This document shows positions 49,701 to 61,700 of a stretch of DNA of 64,000 nucleotides, piece after piece. The stretch lies in the NCBI GenBank assembly GCA_940671915.1, contig CALNVZ010003433.1, positions 23,501,138 through 23,565,137 of the forward strand, written 5' to 3'. The first letter of the stretch is position 1. Each line of letters opens with the position of its first letter. This stretch comes from Paracentrotus lividus (lineage: Eukaryota > Echinodermata > Echinoidea > Camarodonta > Echinidae). The notes below the pieces were generated by a model. It worked only from the letters and a program-made list of their open reading frames with translations. It had not been told where the DNA came from and made no database searches. Both the position numbers and the translations under genes were made by a program.

Positions 49701-52700
49701 CCTGGACAATTGAGATAACAGATAAAGTTACAGTTATGTGTAGAGTAAGGTGGAAAATTTTGGCCAGGGGTAGTTGTCCGGAGAGGGGGTAATTGTCCAG
49801 GGGATAGTTGTCCCAGAACCGATAGGCTTACCTCAGAGACGTTGTTTGCATGGATATCTCCGTATCCTACCGAGGCTCCAGTGGCTGAAGCCCAGTACAT
49901 GCTGGTCAAGTACTGAGCTGTGATGCCCAGCTCATCTGTAATGCAATCAAAAAGATGAGGATGATTAGACTTCATTTGAATCTAGAAACACAATAAATAA
50001 TGCAAACTGTGCAGTAAATTAAAATGGAAATGGAAAGACTTAATACCGGTACTGTAGTTTTTTCATTTATATTTATCTTCTTAAGTATTACCAAAAAGGT
50101 GGTAGCACACACTTTTAGAAATTTGTATCTGTTTTGGATGTATTTGTTTTTATATTGATCAAAAGCATTACCAACAAGATGGTAGCAACACTTAGGCCTA
50201 CAGAAATTTTTATCTGTTTTGGATGTATCTGTTTTTATATTAATCTTCTTAAGCATTACCAAGAAGATGGTAGCACAAACTCACAGAAATTTGTATCCGT
50301 TTTAGACGTCCAGGAGTTGTTCTTGCAGCGATGGTAGTTAGTGATAATGAAGCTATCAAATGTCTCGCTAGTGATTGGATACTTGAAGACTGGCGGACAG
50401 GCATTCATGTACCACATGCAAGCCAGCATATGAATGAATAGTACCATGTAGAAGAAGAACTTCATCATTCTAGTAAAAAAAATGGTTAGAAAATACAGGG
50501 ATTGTGAACCTGTGTCCGATTCTCTTGATTTCATTGCTTTATGAATTTCTTATTTATTGTTTCAGGACCTGTAATTTGTAAGGTCATATCTTGACGAGTT
50601 TTTTGCTTTAATTATTCATAAAGATCAAGTCAAAGAGAGATATATACTCAATTATACACTAAACTAGAGACTTTTCTTTACTATTTGTGCATACAATCTC
50701 AATTTTCAGCTTGATATTTTGTCACAAAATTTCATGCAACTCTCTAGCCAACTGTCAAAAGGTCTTGAACAGTCATCATGTAGTGGCACTGCTTAACAAC
50801 AGAGTGGCTTTCATTTCAAAATAAAAAAAAATTGTCAGGGGGAGGGGGGGGGGTTCATTATTTGGTATAAAACTAAAAACTACTTGTATCATCAGATTAA
50901 CAAATACAATTTTTTTTTTCTTACCTAATATTTCCTGTCAAATTCTGGACATCAGATTCCAAGTAGTTGAAGGCAAGTGGCTAAAATTGAAACAAAGTTT
51001 AATTTATTATAGTTTATTTTATAGCTTACTATGTGATGTTTACAGTGCTTTACAGGGTATTTTCATTATCCTGTTCACTTGAATTTACAAAATATTGCAC
51101 TTGCATATTATCAAGTCCTCAATGGAGCATTCCAGTCAAACAATAAATATACAGGTTCTGATGTAATGATTACCTGGTTAGCACTTGGGTTAACTCAGGC
51201 AATGTATGTAAATGCATGATATGTCTTGCTTAATTGATATTAAGGAATTTATGGGAAACGTAGCCTTGGAAAATTTTTAAAGGAGAATCTAAGTATAGCT
51301 CAAACATGGCTTGCCCCCTGTTATTTTTTTCAGGTCGTCAGCTGAGTCACTAATAATAAGGATAAGTTCAGGTGGCCAAACAGATCTTCTGATGGCCCAG
51401 ATACTAAATTTCATTTAGTATAGAGCTAAAACATATTTACAGGCTATCAAAGTGGGCATGTTTTTACAGTTTTTTGGTGATTGTTTTTGGCCGCCATAGA
51501 CACCAAAGCCATGTAGTCAGCATGGAAAGACTTACCACTCTGTAAAGCTGTAGAAGCCTGTTGATCCTGACCAAGGCATATACATGTACAGCCTCCTCTG
51601 TGAAAAGAGAAATATGGATAAATTATAAAGAATTTCCCAGCAGTATAAAAACAAAGAGAAATTCATACTTTCTGGTATAAACATTCATCGAGAGCAGGTT
51701 GAATTTAAATTTGACTTTAAAAATGGGACTTTCGACCCTTTCAATAAATCAAATGGTAATGCTGCCTTGTGAAGAGAGTCAGAGAATAAGAAAAATCATG
51801 AGAGGCACATTGCAAAATGGAGAAAAGGTGGAAGGAGAGAAACAGAGAAAGGGGTATTAATAGAGAATAAATAAATAAATAAAGTGACAATAGAATTATG
51901 GGAGAGGCAGAAAAAATTACACATAAATAACATTTTTCATGAGAAAACAATTTCCTCACTTCCGTTGTGTCTGAAACTCTATCATAAATATTAAAAAAAA
52001 AAACAACAACAACAAAGTGACTTCACAGTTTTCAAAGAAGACTCTGCCTCATTCAAATAATGACATGAAACATTTAGGGATGATTTATGTGTCAAAACTG
52101 ATAGTGTACTTACGAGAGAAGTTTCCAATCAATGCATAAGCTATAAGCTCCGTTGGGAAGCAGGCCAGCACATCAATCAAGAAGTTTGTTCTAAAATAAA
52201 AAAAGAAAAATACACCACTCAGTTTATATATTTAGATAGGCAGCACAAAATTTTTGATTAAAATGTAACAGCTAAATAAATTAACAAGAAATAAGCAATT
52301 GTTACAGAATAATATGGTGAGAGAAAAATTTACTCTCTGACACCTAAAATTATGTTTTGTCATTCCTAAAACACTAAAAAAAAAAAATAATAATAACAAA
52401 CCATTCAGTTTCAATATGTAAATGGACAGCATTAATTTTTTATCATTTAAAACAATGTCTGGCACCTAAATTTTTCCAAAAATAAATACATGTATCCATT
52501 GAATTCACAAGACCACGAATCCCAATATTCTGAATAGGATATATACTCCTTAACTAACAAGAGTTGGGTTTTAGTAAGCTACAAGTGTTCCATATTCAAA
52601 GCTTCGAATCTCTAGATTCAGACAACACACAAACAAAAAAAAATGATTCTGAAGGCTTATTAGAAGTTTTAAGCATGCACGTGACATAATAATAATTACC

Positions 52701-55700
52701 TGAGATAATGCTTAGCAGTAGACAGTGGATGGGTGACCAGTACATTACTCTCATTGTAGAATGCAGTGTGGAACTTTAGATACCTGTACAATGAAACAAC
52801 AAAAGTCAGATTGCAGCCTTGATCAAAAATCTAAATATAAAACTGAGTCAAAAAGAGCCTGAGCTTTCGATCCTCGCAGAATCTTCATCAGACACAGAAT
52901 GACAGATATATACTGTAAACAAACACTAATAAAAATATAGAACAGCAAAGCTAAGGATTATTTATTATTATATCGTTATTATTAATATAATTCAATCAAA
53001 TACAATGTAACTATTGTCATGAAATAGTTATTTTTGAGACACGTACTGTACTAAATTGATAACCTAAATTTGTTTTCCTTCAGTCTTGAACTATTATTAT
53101 TATTATTATACTATAATATATATATATTATATTATATATATTATTGATTAAAATATATTCTGTAAAGTAAGATTATTTAATACTAACTGCAATTGTACTG
53201 CAAATATATACTTTTTGTTTGTGTGGCTTAAACTATAAATTGATTTGATTCTCTGTCTCTTACAGCACACCGATTTCTATCATAAAGGAAATTCTACTTT
53301 TCGCAATTATAGATATTTATTTGTATTTTCTTAATTATGTTCTAATCAGTCTGTAACAACCACTATCTGTATCAAAATGTGCAACATTATATTGTTAATT
53401 GTTTTGACAATTAATGTTAAATCCATGTAAATGTGAACAATTATCCTGTACTGGACAATAATAAATAAATGAAATGAAATGCAGTGAAATGAAATGATGG
53501 TATGTTTTGATTATCTTTCACAATAAACAGATACAAAGTGATCCAACAGTTGACTAACAAGCCTGCATGCCCACACAGGAAATTGATATGCAGAGAGGAA
53601 TCCCTTAGGCTACTAATCCTTAAAGTTAGAATCTCTTACCAATAAAAGTATTTTTGTATTTAAAAATAATTAAAACTTAAAATAAAAACCTGGAGATAAA
53701 CAAAGAACAAGAACTACATGTACAAACAAAAAAAACCTAAAGGAATCAATACAAATATCCTGAAGTTTTTTGTTTACTTACATGTCGATAAAGCAGATGA
53801 AATCAAGCCCGTAGTTGACGACCCAGAGGCCGATGTTCATGTGTAGGAAAGCTGCTTGTAGGGTTACCACAAAGGCTGCCAGGATCGCCACGGCAACACG
53901 GATAGCTTCCCAACGTTTGAACCAAGTGCCATTAGGGATGAAAGCTCGACTAGTTGGTTTGATAAGAAGAAATGATGGAGATAAAGAAATAGTGTATCGA
54001 AAATAATCATATGTATGTAATAATATTGGTTCATATGTAGCAATAATAATAATTCAAGTGATTTTACTCAAGGTCTTCTATTGTGCATGAATGCTCAGGT
54101 CAATACATTCAGTTACTGATAACGACGTTTGCATCTTACTGGGGTGGTCTTCAGCCAAGGTGTGCATTAACTTAGGCATGACTATACAGACCATTTGGAT
54201 ATGAAGAGCCAAATTTAAATGCTCAAAAATTTATCGTCATGCTTAACCAAAATTTCCAATTATTGCAAATAAACTTTGTAACATTATGCATCCCATCAAT
54301 GTTTGTTATTAATTACATTGTTAGTCTCTATCTGCATATTTCAAGTTTAGCTTCAATGTGATCAAGCATGATTGAGAATCACATGTGGCTTGCCATTTTC
54401 AAGTCTTTTATAAAGTGATTCACAAGGAAGTTACAAATTGTCTGGGAAAAGCACATAATATAAATGCTGTGCCAGGGGTCAAACCCATAACTTTTGCTTT
54501 GCAATTATAAAATCACCTGATGACAAGGCTTCCTGAATTATTATTATTATTATTGTTTTTTTGTTGTTGTTGTTGTTTTTTTTTTTGGGGGGGGGGGTTA
54601 TTAATTACCTCATGAGAAGTTTGGCAAAGAGGCGGCTTATTAGACTGATCTCTAGGAATGGCTCCTGAAAATCTTCACTTTTCCTGCAAAGATAAAAAGT
54701 CAGTTGGATGTACATAAAGATTATTGAAAATCATGATTATAAATATAGCCTGTTGACAATCAACAGAATGTAAACTCACATACTTATAAAAACACAGAGT
54801 CAAGGACCAGACGCCTCTTTTCGGGGCCCAAAAATTGTCTTGTTATTACCACAAAAACATCAGACTCCAACTTCTTTTTTTAGCCAAGATTGTGACAAGA
54901 TTGTTTTTGGTCAACAATATGGCTTTTCAAAACCATGAAAAGAAATCTTGATGTAGAGTTTTTTGGGGGGTTTTAGGTTTTTTTGTTTTTTGTTTTGTTT
55001 TTTTAATGTTAGAAAGAGTTGAACACCACTGAGAAAGCAGTACATGTTTCATTATACTGTAGCATAAATATTGTGGTAGCACATCAATGTGTTGTTATTA
55101 ATGTGGGTCTATATTACAATACTTAGAATGTTGCAATTTGAGTTAAGGAACAGACCAGGTTGAGCAGATGAGGACCCGAGGTGATGCTCTATAGGAGTGC
55201 TAGGCTGTGTTTCACCAATTCGTTTGTAAGCTACGAATGACTTTATGAACGACTGGTGATCAGTTCTTGCACTAAAAATAAAAGCATGTGATTATTATAG
55301 CACCCAAGAGCATGTTCCAGTCTTTCGTAAAGTCGTTCATAACTTAAGAATGACTTGGTGAAACACTACCCTGGTGTGACTGAGTTCAAAACAAAAGGGC
55401 ACAATGGAAGACGAAGCAGAATAACTCACTTGTCAAAGACCTTGATAGAGATGTCTACAGGTCTGAGGGAGGTTGCTGCAGGATACAGAGACATGTCTTC
55501 AGAATCAGCATCATCTTCAGGCTGCAGAACTGTACCAGCAACTGTGAAAAACAAAAGAAGAGTTTACTATCGGTGTGGAAGTAAAAGCTGGAAAAGCAGG
55601 GGGGCTAGGTATCGAGTCTAAACTATGTACTGTGCATTTTTGCATGTCTGTATAACTTGAAAGATTTTCATTATCATCAATATTGTTGTTGTATGACTAG

Positions 55701-58700
55701 TCATCCCTAATTTCACACAACGATTAGGTCCATAATTGCATCAAGCTATAATATGAACCCTTATTTGCATTGATTAGGCATACCTCATGGAAATTGGATT
55801 TAGTAGTGCCTATTATCGTAGGAAAATATTTTTCCATCAACACACTGGTTGACAATGAACACACAAACATAGCCATTCACAAAGTCTGAAAAAGGGAATT
55901 TATTGATACAAGTTTAGGCAAAATTAACAATGGAAAGTACTCAGTCAGTTTTTAAAAAATGTTTAAAAAATGTCTGAGAACGTGAAAAAGTTTGATATTT
56001 ACTGTGAACTGCCTCTCCTGATTAGTTGTTGGATACAAAGCAAAGAAATAGGACTTTGTAACTTACCGAATGGTTCAGCCTTCTTTTGTTTGGATGCATC
56101 TCTCAGCTCTCTCAGATGACCTTGGTTCCTAGCAGCATCTGAGAATTGCCTGTAAAGACACAGAGGAAACAAGAAACATCAAGACCATGAGTGATCAGGG
56201 ATTTTCCTTTTCTGCATCTTTTACTTCTTCATGTACTTGTATGTTGAGGAGGCTTACACCCATGTGAACAGTGTTGTCAACGTTCTATTCTCAATGATAT
56301 TTAAAAGCTGCTGCTCTAAGGCTCCCACATGTGGGACTATAGGAATCAAGTGTCACTGACAAAATTCCAAATACATGTACATGAACAATTTTATTCATTT
56401 TTATTTTTTTGTTATGTGGAGTTTTTCAGTTTTTCATCTGAGATTATCTTACTTCAGTGTTAAACAAGATGAATCCTCGACCGCGCACAGTCGAAATATG
56501 CCTCTGCCATTGCCAGATCAGAAACATATGGCACATTGGCATATGGCACAACTCTGTACATGGAATTTCACATTTTGACCCTCTGTGACCCTTGACCTTT
56601 GACCTACATACTCCGAACTCTAAACAGATCATCTTCCTATGGTAATACATACTAACCCTAAGTTTGAAGCTCATGTCTCAAATGGTTCTCAAGATATCGT
56701 TATAATGAACTCAATACATGGAATTTCACAATTTGACCTCTGTGACCCTTGACCTTTGACCTACATACTCCAAAATCTAATCAGATCATCTTTTAATGAA
56801 AATACATATTGAAGCTCATATCTCAACTGGTTCTTGAGATATCGCGATAACGAACTCATTTACAAGGAATTTCACAATTTGACCTTTGTGACCCTTGACC
56901 TTTGAACTAGATACTCCAAAATCTAATCAGATTGTCTTCCTATGATGATACATACTCTCCCTCAGTTTGAAGTTCATATCTCAAGCAGTTCTTGAGATAT
57001 CACGATAACGAGCAAACAGGACGTACAGACGGACGGACATACCGAAAACATGATGCCTCCAGCACCACCTTCGGTGGCGGAGGCATAAAAACAATTGATT
57101 ACAATTCCTCTTTTCAAATTATAATAATCAGTAGTAATTTCTATATTATAAGCAAATTTCTCTCTGCAATTAACATTTGTAAGCAAATCTCTGAATTTCA
57201 TAGAAGGAATTCTTTGTTTTCAACTAGATACAAAGACAAGCGACCATTAGAATTTATGTCCCTTATATTCCGATACCAAATTGAGACACTGTTCTCCTAA
57301 AAACCAAAAAGAGTGGGAGACAACCGGAAATTAACATGTTTCTTTCAGAAGGGATGGTCAACGTTCCATTGTCTAAATTTGCGGGAGGGGGGTGGGGTGC
57401 ACACTATCTTTTTTTTTCAAAGACACCTTAATCAAACCAAACATACCAAAATGCAAGAGGAACAGACTTACTTCTCAATCAGAGGGAAAAACTTGAGCAC
57501 CTTGTCGAGATCCACTCGCTTCAGCATCAACAATTCACAGTAAGATGCTGCACGCACCGTGGCCGTGCGGTAATCCCCAAAGATAAGGCCAACCTCGCCA
57601 AAGTACTGGCCAGGTCCAATATTACTCATCACGTGATTGCCGTCTTTGGACAAAACCTGGGAGGAAGCAGCAGGAATGTAAATTTATGAGCTACAAATGG
57701 TTGGAATAAAGTTTCCTTTTTTTTTATAGATATCATGATGTTGATAGCAATGGCATATTTTTCATGAAGTATCTCAATCTAGGAGTAGTAAATAATGATA
57801 TCAAATTATCGGAGAAAACAATTGTTTTATTTGTTGCTCTGTTGCATCATATTCTGACATGAAAAATGTCAAAGTAAAGGGAAAAACACATTAGAAAACT
57901 GAAGTCAGTAAATACACATTTGCAGCAAATTGACTAGTGAATACATGGAATTATGGCTACTTTAATTCTACGAGTAGGGCCTTTGTGTTCCAAAAGATAT
58001 TGTGCTTGCTTACACAAAACTGCCTCTGATCTGGAGAGTGTTTCATAAAAAGTTAAGTAGACTTAGATTAGGACTTAAATTTCCAGTTGCATGCAGTATA
58101 ATACGCATCACCTGATTGGTCAGCTCATGCTCAGGGGATGTGTGCCGTTGAGAAGTTTATCAATGGTATTTTGTGTTAAATACAGGATTCGCTTAGAGTT
58201 TAGGTGCGACTCTACATGTAAGTCTACTTAGGCACTTTGTGAAACACCCCCAGATGACATTGAACAACAAGTGGTATTAACCAAGAATAATTTATACCAG
58301 GGGTGAACAAACTTCCATTAAAAATTAAACAAAGGGTTCATGAAAAGTCAACTTTTAAGTTGACCTTTTGACCCCTATATGACCTTGGATCTCATCATCC
58401 TCATCAACGCACATGTGGTATTACCCAAGAATCATTTGTACCAATTGTGAACACAATTGATGGAGAAATAAAGAAAACAACATGTTCAAGAAAAGTTGAA
58501 CTTTAAGTGACCTTTTGACCCCTATATGACCTTTAATCTCATCCTCCTCTGAAACACACATGTAGTAATCCTTTGTACCAAGTGTGAACACAATTGATGG
58601 AGAAATAAAGAAACAAGCAAGTTTAAGAAAAGTTTAACTTTAAGTGACCTTTTGACCCCTAATTGACCTTTGATCTCATCATCCTCATCAACGCACATGT

Positions 58701-61700
58701 GGTATTACCCAAGAATCATTTGTACCAAGTGTGAACACAATTGATGGAGGAATAAAGAAAACAAAAAGTTTAAGAAAAATTGACTTTAAGTTGACTTTTT
58801 GACCCCTACATGACCTTTGATCTCATCATCCTCATCAACACACATGTGGTAATACCCAAGAATCCCTTGTACCAAGTGTGAAGACAATTGATGGAGAAAT
58901 AAAGAAAACAGCAAGTTTAAGAAAAGTTGACCTTTAAGTGAACTTTTGACCCCTATATGACCTTTGATCTCCCCATCCTCCTCTGAAACACACATGTGGT
59001 AATCCTTTGTACCAAGTGTGAACACAATTGATGGAGAAATAAAGAAACAAGCCAGTTTAAGAAAAGTTGACCTTTAAGTTTATCTTTTGACCCCTATATG
59101 ACCTTTGGTCTCATCATCCTCATCAACACACATGTGGTATTACCCAAGAATCATTTGTACCAAGTGTGAACACAATTGATGGATAAATAAAGAAAACAAA
59201 AAGTTTAGGAAAAATTGACCTTTAAGCTAACCTTTTGACCCCTATATGACCTTTGATCTCATCATCCTCATCAACACACATGTGGTGATACCCAAGAATC
59301 CCTTATACCAAGTGTGAACACAATTGATGGAGAAATAAAGAAAACAGCAAGTTTAAGAAAAGTTGACCTTTAAGTGACCTCTTGACCCCTACATGACCTT
59401 TGATCTCATCATCCTCATCAACACACATGTGGTAATACCCAAGAATCCCTTGTACCAAGTGTGAAGACAATTGATGGAGAAATAAAGAAAACAGCAAGTT
59501 TAAGAAAAATTGACCTTTAAGTTGCCTTTTTGACCCCTACATGACCTTCGATCTCATCATCCTCATCAACACACATGTGGTAATACCCAAGAATCATTTC
59601 TACTAAGTGTGAACACAATTGCTGGAGAAATAAAGAAATGACAGCAATTTTAAGAAAAGTTAACCTTTAAGTGACCTTTTGACCCCTATATGACCTTTGA
59701 TCTCATCATCCCCGCACATCTGGTAATACCCAAGAATCATTTTTACCAAGTGTGAGCACAATCGATGGAGAATAAAGAAATGAGAGCAAGTTAAACAAAA
59801 ACTTTAACATTTTTGTAATAGTGTAACAGATGGCATCATATCATTTGACCTTTTGACCCCTAGATGACCTTTCACCCCATCATTCTTATCAACATATATT
59901 TGGTGTGAACAGAAATAAAGAAATGAGAGCAAGTTAAATAAAAAACTAAAAACGTAACAGACCAACAGACTAACATACCAACAGGAAAAGTGATCACTAT
60001 GTCTCTGCCGAACTTCGTTCAGGCGAGACAAAAACCAAAGTAAGTGAGGCTCTTTATAATAAAAATCAATAAAGATGTATTTACCTCACAGGTACCTCTG
60101 CGGATGAAGTACATCTCGCGACCCATATCCCCCTGATAAACTATGACATCACCAGGCATGAAGATGAAGACATGAAGCTTCAGTGCCAGCATGCGTAAGA
60201 AGTTAGAATCACACTCCTTGAACAGTGGCACCTATAATAAAACAGAACAATAAAATGTATTTGAAAAGATAGATAAAGATAATATAAATACATGAAAGAT
60301 TCTTTATTGTCCAGGATATTAAAAAGAAACAAATTTGGCTTCCACTGGCAGCTACATAAACATAACGCATAATGTCATTATGCACTTTCAAAACAATTTG
60401 AGGAGTACAATATACATGTAGGTATAAAAATGGTGCACTGGGTATGTAAATTTAGTTTTTATAACATGCTCAATCACCTTTTCAAATATTTATTAGTGTA
60501 TTTCATAATTTCCATAACAAAGGTTATTGCAAAAATGACCTCTCCTAATGAGATTTCGTTATGGTTTCTGGAATATCTATGTAGGATGATTTGAAAAAGA
60601 ATAGTATCTGAAAGTAAGTTGTATGTAAAAAACCCAGTCCATAAAGACTACTTTTTATATCTCCATTGAAACAGGTTTAACTTTGCTTACTCAGCTTACA
60701 ATTAATTAGCAAAGGTATTATTGCAAATTTTAACTGCTTTAAGATGAGCTGTTTTGTTATTTGCAATCCCTATTTAAATTAATATGAAAACATGTGGTAC
60801 TAAAAGTGCCTTCTCCATTAATAATGTGTATTACCTTGCTCAGTGTCTCATGTACATCTTGGTAAGCAATGTCTTGCTGGAGCTGAATAGGCATGTCATG
60901 CATCACACGCTCTCCACCCGGGATTGCTTCTCCTCTGCAAAAAATATTCCAACATAATACCAGTTTTTAAATAGCATATAGAAATTGACATCAATGTTGG
61001 AATAAATCACAGTTTAGATAGAATTTAACCAGAGTAACAATCGGCTTTAGTTGGCTAATCAAAAGAAGGTTGAACAGTGGTACTGAAGCTGATCTTTTGC
61101 CCTGATAATTGGTAACTAGCTTAAACTAATTCTAAATTGCTCTCATTTATTACTTAAATATGTTTTGTTTTGTTTACAGATGGTGACCCTGTCAGTGGAT
61201 TGCACAATGTTTCACTTCGTGAAATTTTCTGGAAGTTTAAAGAAACTTGCTAGAATTTGCTTTGAAAGAAAATAGAAGCCGACATTTGTCACAGATATCT
61301 GTATCATTATATTACTTCTTTTTTTCTTCAAATCTTTAATTAACAAGTTCTGGTTGGCTTGTCAATGCCCAAACATACCTGTGTCTTCTGAAGACCAGGC
61401 TGAGGTAGTTGATAACCCTCTGTTGAAGATCTTGCGTCAGGTTGTGTTTCTTCATGAAATCCTGAACGGCAAAAAGCTTCTCCTGGAAGCCAACTCTGCA
61501 CAAATAAATTCAATATAAAGTCAGAATATGCCAATCTATAAAAACGATCATTATAAAGAATATCCTGAGAACAGTGGTTATTTTACCCTCACAGCTGCAT
61601 TACTATGATATTGTCTATGAAAAAAAAAATTGAATAGGGAAACAATCTTTTTATTTCATCATATTACTTTCATAGCCATAGAAAAAATTAGAGATGCCAT

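Noticed and set aside
53815..54006. Plus-strand frame with basic residues
   Set aside because: It is the antisense shadow of the CNGK S1-S2 exon of repeat 3.
58290..59965. CRISPR-like array
   Set aside because: The units are ~147 bp and similar throughout with no distinct spacers, in a eukaryotic intron.
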